A stretch of DNA of 64,000 nucleotides, taken from positions 620,501-684,500 of the forward strand of contig NZ_AP026683.1 in assembly GCF_025997995.1 (NCBI RefSeq), in the 5' to 3' direction. Origin of the DNA: Sediminibacterium sp. TEGAF015. GTDB taxonomy: Bacteria > Bacteroidota > Bacteroidia > Chitinophagales > Chitinophagaceae. This document shows, piece by piece, positions 17,380 to 27,448 of the stretch. The translations under genes were made by a program, and so were the position numbers. The number at the start of each line of letters is the position of its first letter. Within the stretch, counting starts at the first letter, position 1. The notes beneath the pieces are model-generated. The model ran no database searches. It worked only from the letters and a program-made list of their open reading frames with translations, and was not told the origin of the DNA.

Positions 17380-17661
17380 ATGGCTAAGAAAATCAACGTT
17401 ACTCCTCTGCATGACAGAGTTCTTGTAAAGCCTGCTGCTGCTGAAGAGAAAACAGCTGGTGGAATCATTATCCCTGATACTGCAAAAGAGAAGCCACAAC
17501 GTGGTGTAATTGTTGCTGCCGGAAAAGGTAAAGCAGATGAGCCTATGACCGTAAAAGTAGGTGATACTGTATTGTATGGTAAATACGCGGGTACAGAAGT
17601 TCAAATTGAAGGACAGGATTTATTGATCATGAGAGAAAGTGATCTTTTGGCTATTCTTTAA
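17380..17661 (+). CDS. groES: Co-chaperonin GroES
   Basis: Heptameric lid of the GroEL chamber. The 93-residue protein begins [19 protein letters not shown] and contains the mobile loop [18 protein letters not shown], with the hydrophobic GroEL-binding triplet III. The ending [13 protein letters not shown] is normal. The groEL gene follows after 33 bases in the usual groES-groEL order. Expression is likely to be stress-responsive, but no complete CIRCE element is present upstream. Length and motifs are canonical. Confidence 0.97.
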   Translation: MAKKINVTPLHDRVLVKPAAAEEKTAGGIIIPDTAKEKPQRGVIVAAGKGKADEPMTVKVGDTVLYGKYAGTEVQIEGQDLLIMRESDLLAIL

Positions 17662-17685
17662 TTACAAACATTCCTAATTAAATAA

Positions 17686-19329
<1,644 letters not shown>

Positions 19330-19350
19330 TAACAAAAAGTCTTAAATAGT

Positions 19351-19386
19351 AAAAAGCCTCACCTTTTGGTGGGGCTTTTCTTTTTA
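19351..19386 (+). terminator. Terminator after groEL
   Basis: AAGCCTCACC at 19354 pairs with GGTGGGGCTT ending at 19377 with one wobble pair and a four-T loop, followed by a T-rich tract. It lies 21 bases after the groEL stop. Confidence 0.85.
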
Positions 19387-19479
19387 TAAAATTGTATAAA
19401 TTAAATTTTAAGCTTGTAACGTAAAATCTATTATAGCTACTTTACCCAGATTATGCAGTTAATCTCTTGATTTGAATGC

Positions 19480-20223
19480 TTACTTTCTCAGTATATAGCT
19501 ATAGAATCCCTTGGCAATTAAATATTGAGCTAAACCATAGGTGGCCATTACCCATATTCCTATAAAGTATTCTTTAAATGCAAAAATATTCATTGCCAGC
19601 AACATGTCAGAGATTACAAAAAATGCGGCCCCGGGTGCAAAAAAATATTTGCCCCAGTATTCGGTATCTTTCACAGCCATGGTCATAAAGGCAAATACAG
19701 CCATAGTTGTAATTACAAACATGTATAAGTAAACGGGAACCATTAAATCACCCAAGTTGTGAAGGATAATATTCATTACATCGGTTCCAAGATGAAATAC
19801 AAAAGCACCCAGTAAAATAGGATACAATGCATTTTTTTTTCTGAAAGGTTGAATCTGGTTAAATAAATAACAATAACTGACATGGGCTATCATAAAGGAA
19901 ACCATCCCTGCTATAAAAAGTCCCTGACCTTCAAACATCAGAAACAAATCGCCAGCCCAGGAGGCAGTAAATGCTAGAATAAGAATAGATGTATTAATAG
20001 GCCTGGTAGATAGCGGATTACCATCAGGATCAGTTTTCGGTGTCAGTGTCAGTGTCTGCTGATTAAGTGTGGATTTTATAGCGCTGAATAAATACACTAG
20101 CAGCAGCGGCATGAGTAAAGGCTTTGTGAATTTGGAGGCCATTGTCCATTCCAATCCTAAAAAAATACAATGTAACAGTAGTATAAACAGATAATACGGG
20201 GCAGCAATTTTCCGAAAATTCAT
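19480..20223 (-). CDS. Lysoplasmalogenase (YhhN/TMEM86 family)
   Basis: An integral membrane protein of 247 residues with about eight hydrophobic helices. The YhhN family hydrolyses the vinyl-ether bond of lysoplasmalogens or acts on related ether lipids. The family pattern is visible in ASKFTKPLLMPLLLVYL near the N-terminus, FTASWAGDLFLMFEG in the middle, and GAAFFVISDMLLAMNIF near the end, where acidic residues in the membrane (GDLFL, SDMLL) form the likely active site. It stands alone on the minus strand, diverging from the next gene. The enzymatic role in this organism is inferred from family only. Confidence 0.82.
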   Translation of the reverse strand: MNFRKIAAPYYLFILLLHCIFLGLEWTMASKFTKPLLMPLLLVYLFSAIKSTLNQQTLTLTPKTDPDGNPLSTRPINTSILILAFTASWAGDLFLMFEGQGLFIAGMVSFMIAHVSYCYLFNQIQPFRKKNALYPILLGAFVFHLGTDVMNIILHNLGDLMVPVYLYMFVITTMAVFAFMTMAVKDTEYWGKYFFAPGAAFFVISDMLLAMNIFAFKEYFIGIWVMATYGLAQYLIAKGFYSYILRK

Positions 20224-20318
20224 TATAGTAAACTTTAATACAAAATAGGCAGATTTTCAGTATCAGAAAACTTTCCACTGAATATCTAAATTTCCCTGAA
20301 CCTGCTTACATTCGCGGG

Positions 20319-20666
20319 ATGCAAATGGACGATGAGACATTTTTTGCCTTTTGGCAGAAAAACAGTGAGAAAGAAAAAAGCAGCCGGAAAGCCTTTATGC
20401 TAGGCTTGTCTTCCGGATTTGCCATTGGTGTATTAGTCCTTTCCGTAATTCTTTCTGGCTGGTATCAGCGGGCAACCATGGAAGCCAACAGTAAAATGAG
20501 TGCTTTTGTACTTTTTCTAGCTATTTTGGGGCTTTCTGTATTTATTGCATTTGCCTACAGAAGATTCAAATGGGAAATGAATGATCAGCGTTTTCAGGAA
20601 ATTGCAGCTAAAAAAAGAAAAATAAACAACAATGATGCAGCCATCCAGCAAGGTTCTGCGTCTTAA
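20319..20666 (+). CDS. Small two-helix membrane protein, unknown function
   Basis: A 115-residue protein not recognised by name. An acidic, aromatic N-terminal stretch (DDETFFAFWQKN) is followed by two transmembrane segments at about residues 27-47 and 60-80. A basic C-terminal tail follows (RRFKWEMNDQ and KKRK). Both ends should lie on the same side of the membrane, and the positive-inside rule suggests the cytoplasm. A second in-frame ATG at 20325 is an equally good start. The FKBP lipoprotein gene follows after nine bases, so the two are probably co-transcribed. Confidence 0.65.
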   Translation: MQMDDETFFAFWQKNSEKEKSSRKAFMLGLSSGFAIGVLVLSVILSGWYQRATMEANSKMSAFVLFLAILGLSVFIAFAYRRFKWEMNDQRFQEIAAKKRKINNNDAAIQQGSAS

Positions 20667-20675
20667 AAACTAAAA

Positions 20676-21137
20676 ATGAGCATGAGAATTAAATTGATTG
20701 TATTGGGATTTTTGGCCACGTTGGCTATTTCATGTGGTAAAACAGAAGATTCTGGTTGCACACCGGTTCCTGTTGCCAATGAAAAAGCCGCAATGGTTAA
20801 GTTTTGTACAGATAACAATATTAACTATACCGAACACGCTAGCGGGTTATTGTATCAAATCATGAGTCCAGGAACAGGGGCTGCATTGGATGCCAATTCA
20901 ACTGTAGCAGCCATTTATACAGGTAAATTCCTGAACGGGGTAACTTTTGAGGCCAATGCAACACCAGCCACATTTGGTCTGAACCAGGTAATCGAGGGCT
21001 GGAGAATCGGTATTCCTTTAATCAACCGAGGAGGCAGAATCCGTCTAATTATACCTTCAGCTTTAGCTTATTCCTGTGTTGGCAGAGGGTCAATTCCCCC
21101 CAATACCCCGCTTTACTTTGAGGTTACTGTGAATTAA
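20676..21137 (+). CDS. FKBP-type peptidyl-prolyl isomerase, lipoprotein
   Basis: A 153-residue lipoprotein predicted to catalyse proline isomerisation in exported proteins. The signal ends LAISC with the lipidated Cys at 20. The FKBP domain covers residues about 60-152: SGLLYQIMSPGTGA, VAAIYTGKFLNGVTFEA, FGLNQVIEGWRIGIPL and the ending PPNTPLYFEVTVN. The usual FKBP start of strand (YTG) and the VIxGW segment are present. The flap region reads SALAYSCVGRGSIPPN, close to the usual AYG.. form but with Cys replacing Gly. Activity is therefore likely but not certain. It precedes secDF, which has its own promoter match. Confidence 0.85.
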   Translation: MSMRIKLIVLGFLATLAISCGKTEDSGCTPVPVANEKAAMVKFCTDNNINYTEHASGLLYQIMSPGTGAALDANSTVAAIYTGKFLNGVTFEANATPATFGLNQVIEGWRIGIPLINRGGRIRLIIPSALAYSCVGRGSIPPNTPLYFEVTVN

Positions 21138-21150
21138 TCTTTCATTCCCC

Positions 21151-21158
21151 TATCTTTG
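21151..21158 (+). promoter_or_regulatory. -7 element (TATCTTTG) for secDF
   Basis: Exact TAnnTTTG match 45 bases before the secDF ATG and just after the stop of the FKBP gene, so secDF can be transcribed separately. No TTG at the expected -33 spacing. Confidence 0.4.
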
Positions 21159-21203
21159 CCAACCTGAAAAAATCAGGATAAAACTTCGTAAACCGTTACT
21201 AAT

Positions 21204-24200
21204 ATGCAACTTAAAGGTTTAGTGCGTTTTTTTGCAATTGCACTTACGCTAATTTGTCTTTACCAATTATCGTTCACATGGTTTGTAAATAACCATGAGG
21301 CTGAAATGGAAAAGAAAGCCACAGAATGGGTAAAAAAGTTCCCTACTCCGGAACAGGCATACCCAGGCAACAAAGAATTACAGGCAGCTTATGCTGACTC
21401 TTTGGATGAATTGAAAAAAACAAGATTGTTCCGTTTACTGGACAGTACCAAAGACACAAAACTTGCTTTTGGGTTAACTACTTATCGTAGTGCCAAAGAA
21501 AAAGAATTAATGCTTGGACTGGATCTTCAGGGTGGTATGAGTGTTACCATGGAAGTTGGTCTAGACGGATTAATCAAGTCATTGAGCAACTATACAAAAG
21601 ATGCCAACTTCAATAAAGCCCTTGATGCAGCTGTTGCAAGAAAAGCCAATAGCGGCGCAGACTTGATTACCTTGTTTTTAGAAGAGTATAAGAAAGTTAG
21701 TCCTGATGGAAAATTGGCTCCATTATTCTCTGCTAAGAGTGCCAATGCAATCAAGATTGAAGACTCTAACGTTAAAGTTGAAAACTACCTTCGCAAGCAA
21801 GCGGAAGCTGCTTTCAATAATACCTATAGAATCTTAAGAACAAGAATTGACCGATTCGGCGTTTCATCCAACAACATCAATCCTGATCCTGCCAAAGGAA
21901 GAATCAATATTGAATTAGCTGGTGTAAATGATAAGGATCGTGTAAGAAACTACTTACAGTCTACTGCTAACCTTCAATTCTTTGAAGTGTACACATGGGA
22001 GAACAAAGATGTTCAGGCGGGGATTGTTGCTGCTGATAAAGCAGTTCAAGATTATTTGAACGGGACCACGATTACAGCTCCAAAAGCAGATACTGTAGCA
22101 GCCGCTACTGTTAAAGCTGATACAGCAAAAACAGCTACCATTTCATCAATGGCTGGTAAATCTGCTGCTAAAGTTGATTCAGCTACACTTAAAGCAAATG
22201 AAAATCCAATATTGCGTTTGATGCAGATGACTCAGCCTTATCAAGCAGAAAACGGTCGTCCTGTGTTCCCTGCAGCATTGGGTTATATACAGTCTAAAGA
22301 CACTGGTACCTTGAATGATTATCTTGCTTTGGAATCAGTAAAAACAAAATTCCCTTCCAATCTTGTTTTCATGTATGGTAAGGCAGAATTGGATGATCCT
22401 AAGGCCAAGGATATCTTAATGATCTATGCTATTAAGACTCTTGATAATGGTCAGGCAGAACTGGAAGGTGACAGAATTGCCAGCGCTTCTCAGGATTATG
22501 ATGAGCGAGGAAGAATTGCTATTAAAATGAATATGGACAAAGTAGGTTCCAATATCTGGGCGAAAATGACAACCAGAAATGTGGGTAAGCCTATTGCTAT
22601 TGTTTTAGATAATTTCGTTTACTCTGCTCCAAATGTAAATGACCCTATTACCACAGGTAATTCTCAAATCAGTGGAAATTATACCATTAAAGAAGCACAG
22701 GATTTATCTGAAATTCTGGAGAGCGGGAAATTGCCAGCTCCGGCCAAGATTGTACAGAGCCAAACAGTTGGACCAACTTTGGGTAGCGAGTCTATTAAAG
22801 GTGGTGCCCTTTCTTTTGCAATCTCCTTCCTTGTGATTTTTGCGCTGATGTTATTATACTTTAACACAGGTGGATGGGTTGCTAATATTGCTTTAATTCT
22901 AAATCTATTATTTACGATTGGTGTATTGAGCGCATTAGGTTTCACTTTAACTGCACCCGGTATTGCCGGTTTGGTACTAACCATTGGTATGGCCGTTGAT
23001 ACCAACGTAATTATCTTTGAACGTATTAAAGAAGAGTTAACAAAAGGGAAGAATTATTCTGCAGCGGTAAATGAAGGGTACAAACGTTCATTGGCACCTG
23101 TATTGGATGGCCATATCACTACCCTACTAACAGCTATTATTCTTGCGTATTTTGGATTAGGACCTGTTCTAGGTTTTGCTACTACGCAAATCATTGGTAT
23201 TCTACTTTCTTTATTCTGTGGAATACTAGTTTCAAGATTGATTTCTGATTGGTATACCAATAAGAACAGACACTTTGAATATTTTACCAATATTTCTAAG
23301 AAAATCTTTAATCACGCCAATTTCAAATTCATTGAATACAGAAAGTATGCGTACATGCTTTCTGCTGTGATATTTGTATTCGGAATCGGATCATTCTTCC
23401 ATGGATTTGATGAAGGGGTTGAATTTGCAGGAGGTAGAAGTTATACTATAAAATTTGAAAAAGCGATTGATCCTGAACAAATCAGAGAAGATTTAAAAAC
23501 TGTTTTTGGGGAAGCTCCAATCATTAAGACGGTTGATGCTAAGAATCAAGTAAATATTACGACTTCTTTCAAAATCAAAGAAACTGGCAACAATGTGGAT
23601 GCAGAAGTAGAACGTACTTTATACCAAGGGTTACAAAAGTACTTGCCTGCAGGAACAAGTTTTGAAACATTTGAAACTTCCTATAAGCAAAGTTCTCAAA
23701 CAGTATTGCCAACTATTTCAGATGACTTGAAAGCGGGTGCAACCAAAGCAACATTATTTGCTGTGATAGTTATTTGTTTATACATATTTATTCGTTTCCG
23801 CGACTGGAGATACTCTCTGGGTTCAATTGTTGCACTAATGCACGACGTATTTGTAACCTTGATTGTATTTAGCTTCTTCAAAGATTTTGTTCCATTCCCA
23901 TTAGAAATTGACCAGCATTTTATTGCAGCAATTCTAACGGTTATTGGTTTCTCTATGAACGATACGGTAATTGTTTACGACAGAATCAGAGAAGACTCTG
24001 GGATGATGAAAGGCGCACCAAATGCAGCTGTAATCAACAGAGCAATTAACGAGACCTTGAGCAGAACCATTATGACATCTGTAACTGTATTCTTAACCAT
24101 CCTGATTCTATTCATCTTTGGTGGTGAAGTTACCAGAGGTTTTGCTTTTGCAATGTTGATTGGTGTTGCAACTGGAACTTATTCTTCCATCTTTGTTGCT

Positions 24201-24263
24201 GCTCCTTTCTTAGTAGATTTTGGAGCGGGCAGAGCTCTTGGTTCAAAAGAAAAAGCCAAATAG
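21204..24263 (+). CDS. secDF: Fused protein translocase subunits SecD-SecF
   Basis: Proton-driven pulling factor of the Sec translocon in the inner membrane. The 1019-residue chain joins SecD (N-terminal helix, LMLGLDLQGGMSVTMEV, a large periplasmic region, then five helices with TIGMAVDTNVIIFERI) to SecF (a helix, EGVEFAGGRSYTIKF, and VIGFSMNDTVIVYDRI). The Asp residues in GMAVDTN and SMNDTV are the proton-relay carboxylates known from SecDF. An Ala/Thr/Lys-rich low-complexity insertion sits in the SecD periplasmic region at about residues 286-333. A bidirectional-looking terminator follows the stop. Confidence 0.96.
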   Translation: MQLKGLVRFFAIALTLICLYQLSFTWFVNNHEAEMEKKATEWVKKFPTPEQAYPGNKELQAAYADSLDELKKTRLFRLLDSTKDTKLAFGLTTYRSAKEKELMLGLDLQGGMSVTMEVGLDGLIKSLSNYTKDANFNKALDAAVARKANSGADLITLFLEEYKKVSPDGKLAPLFSAKSANAIKIEDSNVKVENYLRKQAEAAFNNTYRILRTRIDRFGVSSNNINPDPAKGRINIELAGVNDKDRVRNYLQSTANLQFFEVYTWENKDVQAGIVAADKAVQDYLNGTTITAPKADTVAAATVKADTAKTATISSMAGKSAAKVDSATLKANENPILRLMQMTQPYQAENGRPVFPAALGYIQSKDTGTLNDYLALESVKTKFPSNLVFMYGKAELDDPKAKDILMIYAIKTLDNGQAELEGDRIASASQDYDERGRIAIKMNMDKVGSNIWAKMTTRNVGKPIAIVLDNFVYSAPNVNDPITTGNSQISGNYTIKEAQDLSEILESGKLPAPAKIVQSQTVGPTLGSESIKGGALSFAISFLVIFALMLLYFNTGGWVANIALILNLLFTIGVLSALGFTLTAPGIAGLVLTIGMAVDTNVIIFERIKEELTKGKNYSAAVNEGYKRSLAPVLDGHITTLLTAIILAYFGLGPVLGFATTQIIGILLSLFCGILVSRLISDWYTNKNRHFEYFTNISKKIFNHANFKFIEYRKYAYMLSAVIFVFGIGSFFHGFDEGVEFAGGRSYTIKFEKAIDPEQIREDLKTVFGEAPIIKTVDAKNQVNITTSFKIKETGNNVDAEVERTLYQGLQKYLPAGTSFETFETSYKQSSQTVLPTISDDLKAGATKATLFAVIVICLYIFIRFRDWRYSLGSIVALMHDVFVTLIVFSFFKDFVPFPLEIDQHFIAAILTVIGFSMNDTVIVYDRIREDSGMMKGAPNAAVINRAINETLSRTIMTSVTVFLTILILFIFGGEVTRGFAFAMLIGVATGTYSSIFVAAPFLVDFGAGRALGSKEKAK

Positions 24264-24283
24264 TACACTTAAGTATATCTATT

Positions 24284-24313
24284 AAAAAGCCCCGATTTAT
24301 ATCGGGGCTTTTT
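24284..24313. terminator. Bidirectional terminator between secDF and the Fe-S carrier gene
   Basis: AAAAAGCCCCGAT and ATCGGGGCTTTTT form a perfect 13-base stem with a TTAT loop. Flanking A and T runs make it usable from both strands, which suits the convergent genes on each side. Confidence 0.9.
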
Positions 24314-24353
24314 AAATTTTAGTCATTTTGTATTAACCGCTAACTCAATATTC

Positions 24354-24704
24354 TTAAACAGCAAAAGAAGTTCCGCATCCACAGGTTTTGCTGGCATTGG
24401 GATTACTAAAAGTAAAACCTCTGCTGTTTAATCCACCTTGCCAGTCTACTTCCATACCGTACAAATACAAGCCATGGCTTTTGTTCATAATGCAGGGAAT
24501 ACCTTCAATTTCAAATTGATCATCTTCTTTTTCTTTTTGATCAAATCCTAAAACGTAGGTCATGCCACTGCATCCACCTCCCTTCACTCCTACTCGTAAA
24601 AATTGAGTATGATCAAACCCTGGTTCATTCATCAATCTCTTAATTTCTGCGATAGCCCCGGCTGTCAGGGTCACTGGAATTGCCGTATTCATAGTTGTTT
24701 CCAT
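24354..24704 (-). CDS. A-type iron-sulfur carrier (IscA/SufA/ErpA family)
   Basis: Accepts and hands on Fe-S clusters during cofactor assembly. The start at 24704 gives about 116 residues; an ATG two codons upstream (24710) is also possible. The three conserved cysteines are in GGGCSGMTYVLGF and in the C-terminal KTCGCGTSF pair. Spacing of about 63 residues between the first and second Cys fits the family. The particular paralogue cannot be told. No isc or suf genes are adjacent. A TAATTTTG -7 match lies 17 bases upstream of the start. It converges with secDF. Confidence 0.92.
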   Translation of the reverse strand: METTMNTAIPVTLTAGAIAEIKRLMNEPGFDHTQFLRVGVKGGGCSGMTYVLGFDQKEKEDDQFEIEGIPCIMNKSHGLYLYGMEVDWQGGLNSRGFTFSNPNASKTCGCGTSFAV

Positions 24705-24721
24705 ACACACAATTTAGAGTA

Positions 24722-24729
24722 CAAAATTA
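24722..24729 (-). promoter_or_regulatory. -7 element (TAATTTTG) for the Fe-S carrier gene
   Basis: Exact TAnnTTTG match on the minus strand just upstream of the start. The position also fits the shorter start at 24704. Confidence 0.4.
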
Positions 24730-24791
24730 CCAATTTGTCAGAATCCTGTGCAGAATGAATTTACGATAGAAGGAATTCCTTTATCAACCCC

Positions 24792-24799
24792 TACCTTTG
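24792..24799 (+). promoter_or_regulatory. -7 element (TACCTTTG) for the 24.8 kb gene
   Basis: Exact TAnnTTTG match 16 bases before the ATG at 24816. It probably drives both the membrane-anchored gene and the mutase gene behind it. Confidence 0.4.
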
Positions 24800-24815
24800 C
24801 AGAAAGTTGTGAAGA

Positions 24816-25316
24816 ATGGATAATTCCATGATGATTACCGTGTTATTGGCTTGTTCTGTAGCAGCAATGGCTGGTTACCTGATTTATTTGCAAAGAAGGC
24901 TGGTAATATATGAAAAACAGCAATCTACAAGAAATAATAGCCTTCCCCTGCAGGCGTATGAAAGGTTGATATTGTTAACGGATAGAATAGCCCTTCCCAA
25001 TCTGATAAGCAGAAATCCTGCAGATGCCATTTCTGCAAGAGCGTTGTGTGCACTTTATACCAAAACGATCAGAGAGGAATTTGATTTTAATGTTACCCAG
25101 CAAATGTATATTCAACCTGCTTCTTGGAAAGCCATTAAAAACCTAAAAGAGAAAAATCTTCAGATTATTAATCAGCTAACACATCAATTGCCTGAGCAGG
25201 CTTCTGGTCTTGATCTGCAGAAAGCCATTTTGCAGTATTTGCTGGCCAATCCTTCTGCAGACCTGCATGAACTGGTTGCAGAAGCATTAAGTTTTGAAGC
25301 GAAACAAGTATTATAA
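24816..25316 (+). CDS. Membrane-anchored protein of unknown function, upstream of the mutase
   Basis: A 166-residue protein with one N-terminal hydrophobic helix (ITVLLACSVAAMAGYLIYL) and a cytoplasmic, mostly helical domain. The pattern YERLILLTDRIALPNLISR followed by LCALYTKTIREEFDFNVTQQMYI looks like a conserved domain, but I cannot name it. No catalytic motif is visible. The mutase gene starts 15 bases later, so co-transcription is very likely. Whether that pairing means a shared function is unknown. A -7 promoter match sits just upstream. Confidence 0.7.
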   Translation: MDNSMMITVLLACSVAAMAGYLIYLQRRLVIYEKQQSTRNNSLPLQAYERLILLTDRIALPNLISRNPADAISARALCALYTKTIREEFDFNVTQQMYIQPASWKAIKNLKEKNLQIINQLTHQLPEQASGLDLQKAILQYLLANPSADLHELVAEALSFEAKQVL

Positions 25317-25331
25317 TTTTAATATTGACCT

Positions 25332-26894
25332 ATGCCAGAGAATAAGAAAACTGATAGCGGTATTAGTATAAAAACCTGCTATTCTGCCGAAGATATCCAG
25401 TTACTTTCAGGATTAAATAATCAACCTGGTCAATTTCCCTACACCCGGGGTGTTCAGCCTGATATGTATAGGGGAAAACTTTGGACAATGCGTCAATATG
25501 CTGGTTTCTCTACAGCAGAAGAAAGCAACAAGCGTTATCATTATTTGTTAAGTCAAGGTGTAATGGGATTAAGTGTGGCTTTTGATTTGCCCACCCAAAT
25601 TGGATACGACAGCGATCACCCACTGGCCGAAGGTGAAGTAGGAAAAGTAGGCGTTGCCATTGATAGTCTTGCCGATATGGAATTATTATTTAAAGGCATT
25701 GAACTAGAGAAGGTAAGTACTTCCATGACTATAAATGCTACAGGATTTATCCTCTTGGCAATGTATGTTGCGCTGGCTAAAAAGCAAGGTGCAGATTTAA
25801 CTAAAGTGGCTGGCACTATTCAGAATGATATATTAAAAGAATATGCTGCAAGAGGTACTTATATCTATCCTCCAAAACCTTCAATGCGCATCATCACCGA
25901 TATTTTTGAATGGTGTAGTAATTCAGTGCCAAAATGGAATACGATTTCAATTTCAGGTTACCATATTCGGGAAGCAGGAAGCACTGCAGTACAGGAAATT
26001 GCATTTACATTAAGCAATGGTAAAGCCTATGTACAGGCGGCTCTTGCCAAAGGTCTGGATATAAATGTTTTTGGAAAACGTTTGTCTTTCTTTTTTAATG
26101 CACACAATAATCTTTTTGAAGAAGTGGCAAAATTCAGGGCTGCAAGAAGAATGTGGGCAACAATCATGAAAGATCTTGGGGCAACGGATGAAAAAGCTAT
26201 GATGCTTCGCTTTCATACTCAAACAGGTGGCGCTACTTTAACTGCACAGCAGCCACTGAATAATATTAGTAGAGTAACCATCCAAACTCTCGCTGCTGTT
26301 TTGGGAGGAACACAAAGTTTACATACCAATGGATATGACGAAGCTTTGAGCTTGCCAACTGAAGAAGCCGCCAGAATTGCATTAAGAACACAGCAAATTG
26401 TAGCTTTTGAAAGTGGGGCCCCCGATACGGTGGATCCTTTGGCAGGAAGCTATTTTGTAGAGTCACTTACCAATGAAGTGGAACAGAAAGCTTGGGAGCT
26501 GATGAATAAAATTGATGCAATGGGTGGCAGTGTAAGTGCAATTGAAGAGGGATTCATGCAGGATGAAATTGCGAGAAGTGCTTTTGAATACCAGCGAAGT
26601 ATTGAAAATGGTGAAAAAATCATTGTTGGTGTAAATAAGTTTACAGTAGATGTGGAGAATCCTGTACCCGGTTTTAAGATTGACGACTCTATTCGTCAGT
26701 TACAATCCGCCAGACTTACAGAATTAAAAACAAATAGAGACGCTGTACGTGTAAAACTTTGTTTACAACAAATTAAAGAAGCGGCAGAAGGAACTCAGAA
26801 TATTATGCCATTTGTTTTAGAGGCAGTTGAAGCCTATTGTACACTTGGCGAAATAGCAGATGTACTTCGCCAAGTGTATGGTGAACACAGATAA
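25332..26894 (+). CDS. Methylmalonyl-CoA mutase catalytic chain without B12 domain
   Basis: Isomerises methylmalonyl-CoA and succinyl-CoA, or a related pair, by a radical B12 mechanism. The 520 residues cover only the substrate-binding TIM barrel; the C-terminal cobalamin domain is absent, so a separate small subunit is needed. GYHIREAG gives Tyr210 and His211, matching Tyr243/His244 of the Propionibacterium enzyme. With the same offset of 33, Tyr56 (RQYAGFS) and Arg174 (ARGTYIYPP) match Tyr89 and Arg207, which bind the substrate carboxylate. Isobutyryl-CoA mutase has Phe and Gln there, so a carboxylated substrate is favoured. That numbering is from memory. No small subunit or MeaB-type GTPase is in the window. 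Confidence 0.85.
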   Translation: MPENKKTDSGISIKTCYSAEDIQLLSGLNNQPGQFPYTRGVQPDMYRGKLWTMRQYAGFSTAEESNKRYHYLLSQGVMGLSVAFDLPTQIGYDSDHPLAEGEVGKVGVAIDSLADMELLFKGIELEKVSTSMTINATGFILLAMYVALAKKQGADLTKVAGTIQNDILKEYAARGTYIYPPKPSMRIITDIFEWCSNSVPKWNTISISGYHIREAGSTAVQEIAFTLSNGKAYVQAALAKGLDINVFGKRLSFFFNAHNNLFEEVAKFRAARRMWATIMKDLGATDEKAMMLRFHTQTGGATLTAQQPLNNISRVTIQTLAAVLGGTQSLHTNGYDEALSLPTEEAARIALRTQQIVAFESGAPDTVDPLAGSYFVESLTNEVEQKAWELMNKIDAMGGSVSAIEEGFMQDEIARSAFEYQRSIENGEKIIVGVNKFTVDVENPVPGFKIDDSIRQLQSARLTELKTNRDAVRVKLCLQQIKEAAEGTQNIMPFVLEAVEAYCTLGEIADVLRQVYGEHR

Positions 26895-26907
26895 AATTAA
26901 ACTGGTT

Positions 26908-27333
26908 TTATAATACTGTAATCAATGCGAAAATTACACCCGGTATCCAGAATAAAAGGGTTAACACAACGCTGATCCAAAATGTATTATTGGTTGTGCC
27001 TTCGTGCAGGTATACGGACAACGGAGGTAATAATATTGCCAAGATTGCCAATAGAACCTTGTCATTTGAACCGGTGGCATTTGCAGCATTTTCTTTGTAT
27101 TCCTTTAAGTATTTTTTTACTTCTTTAACTCTTGCTTTTCTTTCAACTCTTGATAAACTTTTAAAATTAGACATAGCATCTGTTACTACGGCATCATCCC
27201 AGTTGGATTGAATATTGGAAGTACTTTTATGGTTTCTACTATTTATTTCACTACTGATTCCTATACTGGAAGCATGAACTGCAGTAAAAGAAATGGAGGC
27301 TAAACATAAGGCACTTAGCAGGATTTTTTTCAT
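26908..27333 (-). CDS. Exported protein with C-terminal YqaE/Pmp3 membrane domain
   Basis: I place the start at the ATG at 27333, giving 141 residues with a signal-like N-terminus (MKKILLSALCLASISFTAVHA). A longer frame upstream to 27411 would bury that signal. After a Ser/Asn-rich stretch and a basic helical segment (SRVERKARVKEVKKYLKEY), the C-terminus has two hydrophobic segments with LAILAILLPPLSVYLHEG and LLFWIPGVIFALITVL. These match the Pmp3/YqaE family, usually about 50 residues of bare two-helix membrane protein. The long exported N-terminal part is the unusual feature. Family members are linked to membrane potential and salt stress in yeast. Function here is unknown. Confidence 0.75.
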   Translation of the reverse strand: MKKILLSALCLASISFTAVHASSIGISSEINSRNHKSTSNIQSNWDDAVVTDAMSNFKSLSRVERKARVKEVKKYLKEYKENAANATGSNDKVLLAILAILLPPLSVYLHEGTTNNTFWISVVLTLLFWIPGVIFALITVL

Positions 27334-27448
27334 AAGATAGCGTTTCTTTGAAGTTACAAAATTGAAGTGGATTGTGCTGAATAATTTACAGGCTTCCGTT
27401 TTATTCTTCAAAGCTATGCCGTATCTTCAGTAGCTAATCATCTTAAGT

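Noticed and set aside
27334..27411. Longer start of the YqaE/Pmp3 protein
   Set aside because: It would place 26 polar residues before a clear signal sequence.
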